Under the pieces are notes generated by a model. It saw nothing but the letters and a program-made list of their open reading frames with translations. It was not told where the DNA came from and did not search any database. Positions 9,866 to 19,324 of a DNA stretch of 64,000 nucleotides are shown in pieces; positions within the stretch are counted from its first letter, which is position 1, and every line of letters begins with the position of its first letter. Where the stretch lies: positions 186,001-250,000 of the forward strand of contig NZ_SDHY01000003.1 in NCBI RefSeq assembly GCF_004118285.1, given 5' to 3'. This DNA comes from Aquirufa rosea. GTDB taxonomy: Bacteria > Bacteroidota > Bacteroidia > Cytophagales > Spirosomataceae. The position numbers were made by a program, and so were the translations under genes.

Positions 9866-9907
9866 AAAAAAGGAAATGGTAAAGCATTTCTACTTTACCA
9901 TTTCCTT
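9866..9907 (-). terminator. Strong intrinsic terminator between susD and the FG-GAP gene
   Basis: Perfect 15-bp stem (AAGGAAATGGTAAAG and its complement), 8-base loop, then TTTTTT on the minus strand. It starts 14 bp past the susD-like stop and ends 22 bp before the GTG start of the FG-GAP gene. Confidence 0.9.
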
Positions 9908-9921
9908 ATAAATATACTAGA

Positions 9922-11772
9922 TTAATATCCAGGATTTTGAACCAATTTATTATTTCGGTTCATCTCATCACGGTGAATAGGTAAGAAGTACATCTTATCT
10001 AACCAGGTTCTGTTTTCTTTTCCTGGGTCCATTTCCACTACTTTATAAGAATAATCGTAGCTGCTTGGATCGTATTTGTAAAGAGTTACCGTTTTACCCG
10101 GTTTTAAAGCTCCAAACACATTGATGATTTTCACTTTGGCTCCTAAAGTGCTTGGAGCAATCATCCAGCGTCTAGCATCATGGTATCGGTGTTCCTCAAA
10201 GGCAAGCTCAATGCGGCGTTCATTACGATAACGCTCACGCAAGGCACTTCCACTTTCGGTAATAGCCGGCATACCTGAACGGAAACGGATCTTGTTCAAC
10301 CAAGCACGTGCTTCTGCATCTTGACCTAATTCAATACAGGCTTCTACGTAGTTCAACACAGCTTCTGTATAACGGAAGAAAGGCCAAGGAATTTGCTGCC
10401 AAGTATTTTGGTCAACAATCGCTGGGTTAGGATCAGTGAATTTACGGAAATAATACCCAGTATAACTACCATTCCAGTCCTCTACGGTACTCTTACGTGT
10501 ATCTAAACCAAAGTAAGAAACTTTTCCAGAACCTGAAGAAAGCTCATATTGTCCTGTTTGAATTTGATTCATTGGGTCTTTAGAAGCTACGTCAGCCGTT
10601 CTCGGTTTCCAGTTGGCACCATCATACAACAATGTAGCGTAAAAACGAGGGTCACGGTTTTCATATGGACTAGCTGCATGCGTTGCATTAGACCAAGAAA
10701 ATTTACTACCGTCCATCATTTCATAATCATCCACAAAGTTTTGAATTGGCGCATTACCTGCCCAGTTGTGGTATCCGTTTGGACCATTGAATAGACCGAT
10801 ACGACCACCATTCTCCTGCTTAGCATTGATGAAATAGCGAGCAAAGATTAATTCTTTTTCACCACCATTTCTAGCTAAAGAGTTGTTCTGGTAATTGGTA
10901 ATAGCGTCTGTTTTTTCAGCTGGAGCACTTAAGTTAAGGGCATTACCTAAACCTGGTAAATCTAACACCGCTTTAGCAGCATCTTTAGCTTTAGTCCAAC
11001 GAGCCGCGCGATCAGAAGATGTGTAGGCTAAGATGGCTGGTGTAGCAAATGATGCCATGGCAGTAGATTTAGATTTGGCAGTAGTAGCATCATATAAATC
11101 ACTGGCTGCATAAAGCAAAATTCGCGATTTAAGTGCTAGACAAGCTGCTCTACTTCCTCTTCCAGAAGCTAAGGACTTACCGTTTAATAATGCAGCTGCC
11201 TCATCGCAATCCTTTACAATGAAGTTGATACATTCTTCCATAGTATTTCTTTGAGTCAGGAAGTCTGTATCCGTTAAAGCATAAGCTTTGTCTACAATAG
11301 GTACCCCACCATAGTAGCGAACTAATTGGTGGTAGAAATAGGCACGCATGAATTTAGCTTCACCCGTTAAACGCTCTACTAGAGCCGTTGGGAATGTGGT
11401 AGCTTTTTTCAAATTAGTCAAGGCTAAGTTACATGCACGAATACGAGTGTACATGTTTTGCCAGCTAAGTGTACCATTTACCCAGCCAATATCCGCTGGA
11501 TTGGAACGAGATTCCGTGATGGTAGTGATACCACGACCTGGGTGTGTGAATGACGCTTCATCTGTTAGAGAAGCTAACATTTGTTCGTCAAATCCACCAT
11601 TTCCCAAACCGCCATATAATTCAGTAACGAATGCTTCGGCCAAGTTAGGGTCGGTCCAAACAACTGATTCAGATAGTTGGTCCAGCGGCTTTGTATTAAC
11701 AAAATCGTCATTGCAGCTGGTGAATATTGTACTAAAAAATGCTAGTGCAATGATTATGTTTCTTTTTTTCAT
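9922..11772 (-). CDS. SusD/RagB-family nutrient-binding lipoprotein
   Basis: 616 residues. Lipobox TSC at Cys20, then the family opening DDFVNTKPLDQLSE. Helical TPR-like regions of the SusD fold follow, and the C-terminal RagB/SusD segment contains YVEACIELGQDAEARAWLNKIR and ELAFEEHRYHDARRWM. SusD-type proteins sit on the outer surface as a lid over the SusC channel and bind the glycan or peptide ligand. The gene starts 22 bp after its SusC partner and ends with a strong terminator. No glycoside hydrolase is adjacent, so the ligand is unknown. Confidence 0.97.
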   Translation of the reverse strand: MKKRNIIIALAFFSTIFTSCNDDFVNTKPLDQLSESVVWTDPNLAEAFVTELYGGLGNGGFDEQMLASLTDEASFTHPGRGITTITESRSNPADIGWVNGTLSWQNMYTRIRACNLALTNLKKATTFPTALVERLTGEAKFMRAYFYHQLVRYYGGVPIVDKAYALTDTDFLTQRNTMEECINFIVKDCDEAAALLNGKSLASGRGSRAACLALKSRILLYAASDLYDATTAKSKSTAMASFATPAILAYTSSDRAARWTKAKDAAKAVLDLPGLGNALNLSAPAEKTDAITNYQNNSLARNGGEKELIFARYFINAKQENGGRIGLFNGPNGYHNWAGNAPIQNFVDDYEMMDGSKFSWSNATHAASPYENRDPRFYATLLYDGANWKPRTADVASKDPMNQIQTGQYELSSGSGKVSYFGLDTRKSTVEDWNGSYTGYYFRKFTDPNPAIVDQNTWQQIPWPFFRYTEAVLNYVEACIELGQDAEARAWLNKIRFRSGMPAITESGSALRERYRNERRIELAFEEHRYHDARRWMIAPSTLGAKVKIINVFGALKPGKTVTLYKYDPSSYDYSYKVVEMDPGKENRTWLDKMYFLPIHRDEMNRNNKLVQNPGY

Positions 11773-11794
11773 AATAAATACGAGTGTTTATGAG

Positions 11795-14700
11795 TTAAAA
11801 AGTAGCTGTCAAACCTACGTTTACGATTCTAGACTGTGGGTAGTACTGACCGGTAGCGTTGGAAGATTCTGGGTCATACACTTTCAGTTTATCAAAAGTC
11901 AATAAGTTCAAACCATTCGTGTAAACTCGGCAGTTTTTCAAACCAATTTTCGATAATACCGAAGAAGGAATGTTGTAGCCAATTTCTAAGTTTTTCAAAC
12001 GAATGTAATCCGTACTACGTAACCAGTATGTATTGTTACTTGAGTAGTATTGATCACTACGGTTAGCAATTCGAGGGTGTACGCTGCTTGGATTTTCTAC
12101 CGTCCAACGGTTTTGATAAATATCCAACAAGAAGTTACCAATGTTTCCAGATTCGCCAGCACTTACATATTGTTGTGCACCGGCAGCTCCTTGGAATAAG
12201 ACAGTTAAATCAAATCCTTTGTATTGGGCTCCTAGGTTAAATCCACCTTGGAATAAAGGCAATTGTGTAAAGTCATTACGTACTTGGTCATCTGGAGTAA
12301 TTTTTCCGTCACCATTGTAATCCTTGTACTTCATGTCACCAGGACGTAAAGTGTTAACAATCGCTTTGTAGTTGATGGTGTTGGCATCAATCTCAGCTTG
12401 GTCTTTGAATACGCCATCATAGATGTAAGCTTGGTAAGTGTACATCGGTCTTCCAGTAGTTCTTTGCCACTCTGGAGCTCCCGGAGCCTCATCCCAGAAC
12501 AAAATTTTGTTCTTGGCATAACCTCCATTGATACCAACGTTGTAAGTAAGCTCGCCCACTTGGTCACGGAAACCTAAAGTGAAGTCAAAACCTTGGTTAG
12601 ATACCTCTCCAATATTTTGTGCTGGAAGAGTTAAACCTGTCGACTGTGGTACAGAAGCATTTTTTACCCAAAGGATATCTGTTCTTTTATTGTAGAAATA
12701 GTCTAATTCAAAAGTTAATTTATTATTCAATAAAGTACCTTCTAAACCGATATCTGAGTTCGTTGCCACCTCCCATTTGATATTGTTGTTCGGGATTTTG
12801 GTTTCGAATAAAGTCTTAGTTTCTACGTTTCCGATGATATAAGATCTAAATCCGTAGGTCGACAAATACTGGTAAGTCGCGATTTGGTCATTACCCATTT
12901 GTCCCCAAGAACCTCTTAACTTCAAGTAATTGATGACTGGCAATTCGTTTTTGATAAAATTTTCTTCCGACATCACCCAACCAGCCATTACACCTGGGAA
13001 GAAACCATAGCGAGTTTCTGGAGGGAAAATATCAGAACCATCATAACGCCACAAGAATTCCGCTAAATATTTCTCTTTGTAGTTGTAAGCCACACGACCG
13101 AAATAGTTCAAACGAGCTCTCTCATAAGCACCACCACCATTGTTTTTCTCTAAGTCACCACCAGCAAACATTTGATCTAGCGCGGTAGAAATAAAGAAAC
13201 GACGGTAAGCATTGAAGTTGTCCCCGTTGATTGTTTCACGGTTAGTTCCTGCTAAAACAGTTAAACCATGATCAGCGAACTTTCTTTCATAGGTGAAAAT
13301 ACCTCCCAATAAAATGTTTAATTGAGTTTCATTTCCTAGAGTCAAGCGAGGTTCAGCAGGTCCACGTTTACTAGGTACCAAAATAGGTGTTACCCCATCT
13401 GCTTCAAATCCTGTTCCTTTTTCATATAAAGTCCAAGGAGTCTCCCAACGTTTAGTATCTCTGAAACGCTTGTCGATAGCGGCAGTTCCTGTAAACTTTA
13501 AACCTTTGATGAAAGGAAGTTTAATGTCTAATTGTCCATTAGTTTGGAAATAGCTTTGCTTATCACGGTCATAACCTGTTTGGTTGGTAGTGATTACCAC
13601 TGGGTTTTCACCGTTTTCAATATCCGGACCTGGGCGACCATCTGGCCAGAATGCTGGCTGGTTCGGCTTACCACGCATTTGCATTCGGAAGATAGCACTT
13701 GCTGGTTTAGTTGGGAAGCGACGATTTTCCTCACGTCCTAATACCCCAATTGATAAATTGACATTTTCGTTGATTTTAGCATCTAAATTCAAGCGAAGGT
13801 CATATTGTTGATAACCAGTTGCTGAATTTTTGTAGAATGCATCTTGGTTTTGATAACCTAAAGAAGCTAAATACTTAATATTTTCCCCTCCACCACTCAT
13901 TTGAACATTGTGACGAGATTGAGGAGACCAAGGCTTTAAGGTTGCGCCATACCAATCAGTATTTGGATGTAACCATGGATCTGATCCATCGTTGTACAAC
14001 TTCATGTCTGTTGGGGAATAAGGAGCTTTACGGCCATTGTATACACCAGTTTCTTTGTATGCTCTGGTAGCATCGGCCCATTGGCTTACGGGTAATTGGT
14101 AAATATCCAAGTCGTTCAACATACCTGCGTACTGAGCTGCATTAGCTAATGCCGGTACAACGGTAGGCTGAGAGAAACCTTGGTTAAATGAGTATGATAA
14201 TTCAGGCTTTCCGGATTTACCTTTTTTGGTGGTAATTAAGATAACCCCATTAGCTGCACGAGCACCATAAATGGCGGCTGAGGCATCTTTCAATACAGAA
14301 ACTGACTCAATGTCTGCTGGATTCAAACGGTCAAGTCCACCCGCTCTATTGGGAATACCATCTATTACGATAAGAGCATCACTGTTGTTTAAAGTATTAG
14401 CACCACGAATACGGATGGAAGACCCGTCATATCCTGGCTCTCCACTTCGGTTAACCGCAACCACACCGGCCATTCTTCCTGCCAGGGAGTTACTCAAGTT
14501 AACGCTAGGTGATTTTTGTAATTCATTTCCTTTGACAGAAACAACAGAGCCAGAAACTGTAGCTTTTTTCTGAACACCATAACCTACCACGACTACTTCG
14601 GATAAGCTTTTAGCATCAGGTTTTAAGCTGATATTTATAACACTCTGGTTTCCTACGGTTACTTCTTTCGACTCGTAACTCACAAAAGAATAAATTAATT

Positions 14701-14929
14701 TACTTTGCGCATTGGTTACGCTGATGGAATACTTACCATCAACATTGGTAGTAGTTCCTTTACTTGTTTCTTTGAGGATGATGTTGACACCGATGAGCGG
14801 CTCACCTTTTTCATCAGTAACTGTACCAGTTACCGTGGACCCTTTGCCTTGACCCATGGAAATCCATGACATCGAAAGCAAAAATGCCAAAAGCAAAACC
14901 GCATTACTGCTAATAAATTTTGTTTTCAT
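11795..14929 (-). CDS. SusC/RagA-family TonB-linked outer membrane transporter
   Basis: SusC-type proteins form the TonB-driven outer membrane channel paired with SusD. The protein has 1044 residues if started at ATG 14929, which gives the signal peptide MKTKFISSNAVLLLAFLL; a longer frame to 14959 would bury the signal behind ten residues. A carboxypeptidase-regulatory-like domain (about 38-115) contains GTVTDEKGEPLIGVNIILK, then the SusC signature SEVVVVGYGVQKK, a plug domain (NNSDALIVIDGIPNR, SVLKDASAAIYGARAANG) and a 22-strand barrel ending in VGLTATF. It is first in a two-gene operon with the SusD-like gene. The 700-bp upstream region is shared with the divergent DUF4856 operon. Confidence 0.97.
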   Translation of the reverse strand: MKTKFISSNAVLLLAFLLSMSWISMGQGKGSTVTGTVTDEKGEPLIGVNIILKETSKGTTTNVDGKYSISVTNAQSKLIYSFVSYESKEVTVGNQSVINISLKPDAKSLSEVVVVGYGVQKKATVSGSVVSVKGNELQKSPSVNLSNSLAGRMAGVVAVNRSGEPGYDGSSIRIRGANTLNNSDALIVIDGIPNRAGGLDRLNPADIESVSVLKDASAAIYGARAANGVILITTKKGKSGKPELSYSFNQGFSQPTVVPALANAAQYAGMLNDLDIYQLPVSQWADATRAYKETGVYNGRKAPYSPTDMKLYNDGSDPWLHPNTDWYGATLKPWSPQSRHNVQMSGGGENIKYLASLGYQNQDAFYKNSATGYQQYDLRLNLDAKINENVNLSIGVLGREENRRFPTKPASAIFRMQMRGKPNQPAFWPDGRPGPDIENGENPVVITTNQTGYDRDKQSYFQTNGQLDIKLPFIKGLKFTGTAAIDKRFRDTKRWETPWTLYEKGTGFEADGVTPILVPSKRGPAEPRLTLGNETQLNILLGGIFTYERKFADHGLTVLAGTNRETINGDNFNAYRRFFISTALDQMFAGGDLEKNNGGGAYERARLNYFGRVAYNYKEKYLAEFLWRYDGSDIFPPETRYGFFPGVMAGWVMSEENFIKNELPVINYLKLRGSWGQMGNDQIATYQYLSTYGFRSYIIGNVETKTLFETKIPNNNIKWEVATNSDIGLEGTLLNNKLTFELDYFYNKRTDILWVKNASVPQSTGLTLPAQNIGEVSNQGFDFTLGFRDQVGELTYNVGINGGYAKNKILFWDEAPGAPEWQRTTGRPMYTYQAYIYDGVFKDQAEIDANTINYKAIVNTLRPGDMKYKDYNGDGKITPDDQVRNDFTQLPLFQGGFNLGAQYKGFDLTVLFQGAAGAQQYVSAGESGNIGNFLLDIYQNRWTVENPSSVHPRIANRSDQYYSSNNTYWLRSTDYIRLKNLEIGYNIPSSVLSKIGLKNCRVYTNGLNLLTFDKLKVYDPESSNATGQYYPQSRIVNVGLTATF

Positions 14930-15525
14930 ACAAACGATGGTTAAAGGGTTAATCGACACAATTAGTCTGATGGTCGACAGAATTATCTCGTAATATAAAG
15001 TATCAGTTTGAATTATTTACACACTTTAATCACCCAAAAAACACTTATTTATTTTTCGGAATGGTTTATTTCACGGTATTTCATTGGAATAGTACAATAA
15101 AAAAATAAATAAATAATGTATTTAAAATAGTTTGAAATAGGGCTAAGTATCGACTTTTCAAGTACTTAAAACAATTTCGAACGTATGTATATATATGTAA
15201 GTCGATTCAGAGCAACTTTAAATTTTTCAAGAATATTAAAGTCTGATTTTTGAGCAAAAAAATAGGTTTAATATGTAAAGATTTTTTAATACCTGTTATG
15301 TAAAGTTTAAATTATCATGATATCAAACTTCTTGGTTCTTCAAATTTGGATTTGATTTAACTGGCTATCCCCATTAACGGAGTAGATGGATTTAATAGTA
15401 TAGGGATATGTCAAGCTTGATTCAAAGTCACTCCATAAAAGTCAAAAAATCATCTCCGTGGATTCTTGCTTGGTAAATAGTCCATTGATCATTTTTCGAT
15501 TGAATTTTAGCGACCATTATTTAAA
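14930..15525. other. AT-rich divergent intergenic region, no gene seen
   Basis: About 600 bp between the SusC-like gene (minus) and the DUF4856 operon (plus). It is strongly AT-rich, with A/T runs and a TA-rich stretch near 15185. Small repeats are visible: TATGTAAAG occurs near 15272 and 15297, and TCGACA occurs twice near 14955 and 14974. No convincing coding frame, RNA gene or complete promoter was identified. Promoters for both operons must lie here or in the adjoining 15526-15632 segment. Confidence 0.6.
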
Positions 15526-15615
15526 TTAATTCTAAATAAATAAATAAATCAAATTATTTGGAATTACTCTAAATAAGGAATAGCTTTGTTTGTTATTTAT
15601 AATTAGTCTACATAA
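15526..15615 (+). promoter_or_regulatory. Three spaced TCTAnATAA motifs, candidate operator of the imelysin operon
   Basis: Three related sequences, TTAATTCTAAATAA (15526-15539), ATTACTCTAAATAA (15563-15576) and ATTAGTCTACATAA (15602-15615), have right ends 37 and 39 bp apart, just upstream of the DUF4856 start at 15633. The third overlaps the expected -7 region downstream of a TTTG at 15585-15588. This arrangement suggests a repressor site. An iron-responsive regulator such as Fur is plausible from the downstream genes but is inference. Confidence 0.4.
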
Positions 15616-15632
15616 AATTAAACAACATAATT

Positions 15633-16805
15633 ATGCCTATTAAAGCCTATAAACTGTATTTTATTTCCCTTTTTGCCACTGTTTTTGGTCTATTTTCCTG
15701 TGAAAATAGTAACGACGTTCAGCCTAACCTTCGTTCAAAAATTGATTATTCTAAGTTAACCGCGACTACACCTTATAAGCAGCTGTTTGTCGATGCCAAA
15801 GGTGATACTACTGTAGATTTTACTTCTGGAAATACTCGTCTTAGAATGTTTATGGCCTTGAATTATTATATGGGATCTGCCGTTCGTGATAATAAAGCCT
15901 TGGATGCCAATTTAATGAAGGCCATGTATACTAACTCTGCTAGTTCATTTACTGATATTTCTAGTTTAGGAGTTATAGCCAAAGATTTGAACTCATCAGC
16001 ATTCCAATTGCGCAATATTACTGCTAGTTCTAAGTCAAATACTGAGGCCGAAGCCGCCCGTGCACGAATTGACGCTCTCTTTTTGGATATGGCAACTATC
16101 AGTAATTCTGTGGGAAATACGGCCTCCAAAGGTGCAGCGGGAAAACTTGGAACTTATTTAGTGGATGCGAAAGGCATTGAAACAGCCCAGATTATTCAAA
16201 AATCATTGATTGGGGCATTACAGATTGACTATATTAACAATGTCCTGTTGAACACGGGGTTGAACGCCAATAATTATGTGGTAGTTGAAGGTAAAAAGTA
16301 CTCCGCTCTGGAGCATAATTGGGACGAGGCCTATGCCTTATTAACCTTGAATCCTATCTATTTGGCCGGTTCTACTGATGCGACAAGGGGAACATCTGAA
16401 TCTTTTTTAGGCTCTTACATTTGGGAGTATAATAAAGCCAATTATGCCAATTTTCATTTGGCCTTCTTAAAAGGACGTGCTGCCATTGTAAACAATGATA
16501 TGACCGAACTGAAAAAGCAAGCCGCATTTATTCGGAGTGAATCTGAGAAGGCTATTGCCTCTGCTGCAGTAGGTTATTTGGCAAAGTGGAAAACCAGTAC
16601 CACAGATGCCGCAAGGGCACATGCCATTGGGGAAGGACTAGGTTTTATTTATTCTTTACGCTATTGTAATTATTATAATATAGATGCCAAATTTTCCGAT
16701 GATATTTTAAATGCCTTAATCAATTCGACCAACGGATTTTGGGATTTGACGAATGATAAAATCAATGCGGCCTCTGAAGTCATCAGTACCAAGTTTAAAT
16801 TATAA
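15633..16805 (+). CDS. DUF4856-family lipoprotein, first gene of the imelysin operon
   Basis: 390 residues with a lipoprotein signal ending LFSC (Cys23). The body is mainly helical and resembles DUF4856 proteins of Bacteroidota, with RMFMALNYYMGSAV, a central YSALEHNWDEAYALL and GLGFIYSLRYCNY near the end. No enzymatic motif is recognised. DUF4856 and imelysin-family proteins are commonly encoded side by side, and here the imelysin gene begins 55 bp downstream. With the TonB receptor in the same run, a periplasmic or surface role in metal capture is inferred. ATG 15633 gives the complete signal peptide. Confidence 0.85.
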   Translation: MPIKAYKLYFISLFATVFGLFSCENSNDVQPNLRSKIDYSKLTATTPYKQLFVDAKGDTTVDFTSGNTRLRMFMALNYYMGSAVRDNKALDANLMKAMYTNSASSFTDISSLGVIAKDLNSSAFQLRNITASSKSNTEAEAARARIDALFLDMATISNSVGNTASKGAAGKLGTYLVDAKGIETAQIIQKSLIGALQIDYINNVLLNTGLNANNYVVVEGKKYSALEHNWDEAYALLTLNPIYLAGSTDATRGTSESFLGSYIWEYNKANYANFHLAFLKGRAAIVNNDMTELKKQAAFIRSESEKAIASAAVGYLAKWKTSTTDAARAHAIGEGLGFIYSLRYCNYYNIDAKFSDDILNALINSTNGFWDLTNDKINAASEVISTKFKL

Positions 16806-16860
16806 AGAGTTCGGGGCCATGGAATGCATTCTATGGCCTTGTTTTGTTTATTCTATCAAG

Positions 16861-17991
16861 ATGAAAAAGTATCTATTAATTGTTTTGACTAGCCTTTTGT
16901 GGGCCTGCGGATCGAATGGCACAGGAACTACTGAAATACCTACCCCGATAGAAGATGGAAAGGATCGTAAGCCGATTTTGACCCACTTGGCAGATCAGGT
17001 AATTATTCCTTCTTATGCTGACTTTAAAGTCAAATTTGATGCTATGCAACAGCAGTCAGATGTATTTAGCAGTCAGCCTACTCAAGCCAATTTAACATCT
17101 TTTAGGTCTGCCTGGGTAGAGGCTTACGTGGCATGGCAAAAAGTCGAATTATTTGATTTTGGCCCGGCAGAAAAACAAACCATTCGTAACTTTTTCAATA
17201 TCTACCCAGCAAGTGAAAATGGAATTTTGGCCAATATTTCGGATCCCAATGCCAACTTGGAAGTGCCAGCTTCCTATGCACAGCAGGGATTTCCTGCTTT
17301 AGATTATTTGATCAACGGCGTAGGTAAAACCGATGCTGAGATTTTGGCATTTTATACTAATCCTACTGAAGGAGTAAAAAGATTAGCCTACATTAAAAGA
17401 TTAACCACCCGCATGAATACATTGCTTACTAAGGTTATCACGGAATGGAATACTACTTATCGAGATACTTTTATTAGTAAAACCGGATTAGATATTTCTT
17501 CCTCTACTTCCTTGATGATTAATGGATTTGTACTTCATTATGAGCGTTTTATTCGTTCTGGGAAATTTGGTATTCCTTCTGGTGCTATGCTAAATGGCGT
17601 ACCATCACCTGAGAAAGTGGAGGCCTATTATAAAAAAGATATCTCCTTGCTATTGGCGAAAACGGCTCACCAAGCCTATGTCGACTTTTTTAATGGAAAG
17701 GCTGTAAAAACAGGTGCCGAGGGGCCATCCATTAAGACCTATTTGAATGCCCTGAAAGCTCAAGATAGTGCCAGTGGTAAAAATTTGAGCGATATCATTA
17801 ACGCTCAGTTTGAAGCTTCCAAAGTTAAAATAGATGCCCTAAAGCCAAGTTTATATGAGGAGGTTAAAAACAACAACTCGGCTATGATTGCGGTTTATAA
17901 TGAAATGCAAAAAGCGACTCGATTATTAAAAGTGGATATGACTTCCGCTATGAGCATCACGATTACCTATACCGATAATGATGGAGATTAG
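16861..17991 (+). CDS. Imelysin-family lipoprotein (iron-regulated, peptidase-like fold)
   Basis: 376 residues. ATG 16861 gives MKKYLLIVLTSLLWAC, a lipoprotein signal with Cys16; an in-frame extension back to 16753 lies inside the DUF4856 gene and is rejected. The imelysin fold of two helical bundles is indicated by FRSAWVEAYVAWQKVELF, QGFPALDYLING (about 142) and a C-terminal bundle. The classical GxHxxE motif of the insulin-cleaving relatives is replaced by GFPALD, so metal-dependent proteolysis is not expected. Imelysin-family proteins are often iron-regulated and located in the periplasm or outer membrane. The end overlaps the HTTM gene by 14 bp, so the two are translationally coupled. 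Confidence 0.9.
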   Translation: MKKYLLIVLTSLLWACGSNGTGTTEIPTPIEDGKDRKPILTHLADQVIIPSYADFKVKFDAMQQQSDVFSSQPTQANLTSFRSAWVEAYVAWQKVELFDFGPAEKQTIRNFFNIYPASENGILANISDPNANLEVPASYAQQGFPALDYLINGVGKTDAEILAFYTNPTEGVKRLAYIKRLTTRMNTLLTKVITEWNTTYRDTFISKTGLDISSSTSLMINGFVLHYERFIRSGKFGIPSGAMLNGVPSPEKVEAYYKKDISLLLAKTAHQAYVDFFNGKAVKTGAEGPSIKTYLNALKAQDSASGKNLSDIINAQFEASKVKIDALKPSLYEEVKNNNSAMIAVYNEMQKATRLLKVDMTSAMSITITYTDNDGD

Positions 17992-19324
17992 TCAATATCT
18001 TAAAAAGACCATTTCTCCCGCGCCTTTAGCAGTATTTAGAATCTGCTTTGGCTTAATGCTATTGGGTAGTTTGCTTCGCTTTTGGGCAAAAGGCTGGATA
18101 GAATCCCTGTACATAAAGCCTATTTATTTCTTTAACTATTATGGTTTTGAATGGATAAAGCCTTGGGGGGAGTATACCTATGTATTATTTGTTATTTGTA
18201 TCCTAAGTGCCTTTTTGGTAGCCATTGGGCTGTTTTATCGGATAGCCTCCATCTCTCTTTTTTTGAGTTTTACCTATATTGAATTAATTGATAAAAGTAC
18301 CTATTTGAACCATTATTATTTCATCAGTTTACTCTGTTTTCTTTTGATTTTTTTGCCGGCTCATACATATTTTTCAATAGATGCTTACCGAAATAAATCA
18401 CTTAGAGCTATTTTGATACCCCAATGGAATATAGATACCATCAAATTCATGATGGCCATCCTGTATTTCTACGCCGGATTAGCTAAAATAAATAGTGATT
18501 GGTTATTACACGCGCAGCCCTTGAGTATATGGTTGCCCGCAAGAAATGACATGCCCATTATCGGCTTTTTATTTAATTTTTCTTGGGTTCCATACTTATT
18601 TTCTTGGTTTGGATGTTTGTATGATCTCAGCATACCTTTTTTATTGTGGAATCAGAAAACTCGACCATGGGCCTACTTGGCGGTCATTGTATTTCATTTA
18701 TTAACCGCCTTACTATTCCCCATAGGTATGTTTCCGCATATCATGATGGTGGCTGCATTGATATTCTTTTCGGTTCAATTTCACGAGAAAATATTGGCTA
18801 AGTTGACATGTTTATGGAAGTTACCTATTAGTAAAGACTCTTCCTCTTCGGTGTATAATCCACCAGCTTATGTGTCAAAGTTATTAGGCTTATTTTTTGT
18901 GTTTCAATTACTTTTCCCATTTCGTTATTTGGCTTATCCCGGGGAATTATTTTGGACAGAGGAGGGTTATCGTTTCTCCTGGCGAGTGATGTTGATGGAG
19001 AAAGCTGGTTATGCACAGTTTACAGTAAAGGACACTTCGGGGCAACAACTCGTAGTCAACAATACACTTCACCTAAGTACTTTGCAGGAAAAGATGATGA
19101 GTACCCAACCTGATATGATTTTGCAGTACGCCCATTATTTAAGGGATTATTATGCAAAAATGGGATTTAAGTCGCCCCAGGTTTACGTGGACTCTTATGT
19201 TGCATTAAATGGAAGATTAGGGCAAGCATTGATAAATCCCAATACTGACTTAGCCAAAGAACAAGATACTTTTTTACATAAAACTTGGATATTACCCTTT
19301 CATGATACGATCAAAGGTTTTTAA
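17978..19324 (+). CDS. HTTM-domain (vitamin K-dependent carboxylase-like) membrane protein
   Basis: 448 residues. Several transmembrane segments fill the first two-thirds, including the HTTM hallmarks PLAVFRICFGLMLLGSLLRF near the start and FMMAILYFYAGLAKINSDWL at about 160-180. A soluble C-terminal part of about 150 residues follows (SWRVMLMEKAGYAQFTVKD). HTTM is the membrane part of vitamin K-dependent gamma-glutamyl carboxylase; bacterial members usually have unknown substrates. ATG 17978 overlaps the imelysin gene by 14 bp, and the stop overlaps the receptor gene by 23 bp, so it is in the middle of a coupled operon. A role in maturing a peptide or protein for metal uptake is a guess from context. 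Confidence 0.88.
   Translation: MMEISQYLKKTISPAPLAVFRICFGLMLLGSLLRFWAKGWIESLYIKPIYFFNYYGFEWIKPWGEYTYVLFVICILSAFLVAIGLFYRIASISLFLSFTYIELIDKSTYLNHYYFISLLCFLLIFLPAHTYFSIDAYRNKSLRAILIPQWNIDTIKFMMAILYFYAGLAKINSDWLLHAQPLSIWLPARNDMPIIGFLFNFSWVPYLFSWFGCLYDLSIPFLLWNQKTRPWAYLAVIVFHLLTALLFPIGMFPHIMMVAALIFFSVQFHEKILAKLTCLWKLPISKDSSSSVYNPPAYVSKLLGLFFVFQLLFPFRYLAYPGELFWTEEGYRFSWRVMLMEKAGYAQFTVKDTSGQQLVVNNTLHLSTLQEKMMSTQPDMILQYAHYLRDYYAKMGFKSPQVYVDSYVALNGRLGQALINPNTDLAKEQDTFLHKTWILPFHDTIKGF

Noticed and set aside
11348-11905. 185-codon open frame on the plus strand
   Set aside because: Antisense to susD and the end of susC, both strongly supported.
16753-16860. Longer start for the imelysin gene
   Set aside because: It would run through the end of DUF4856 and bury the lipoprotein signal.
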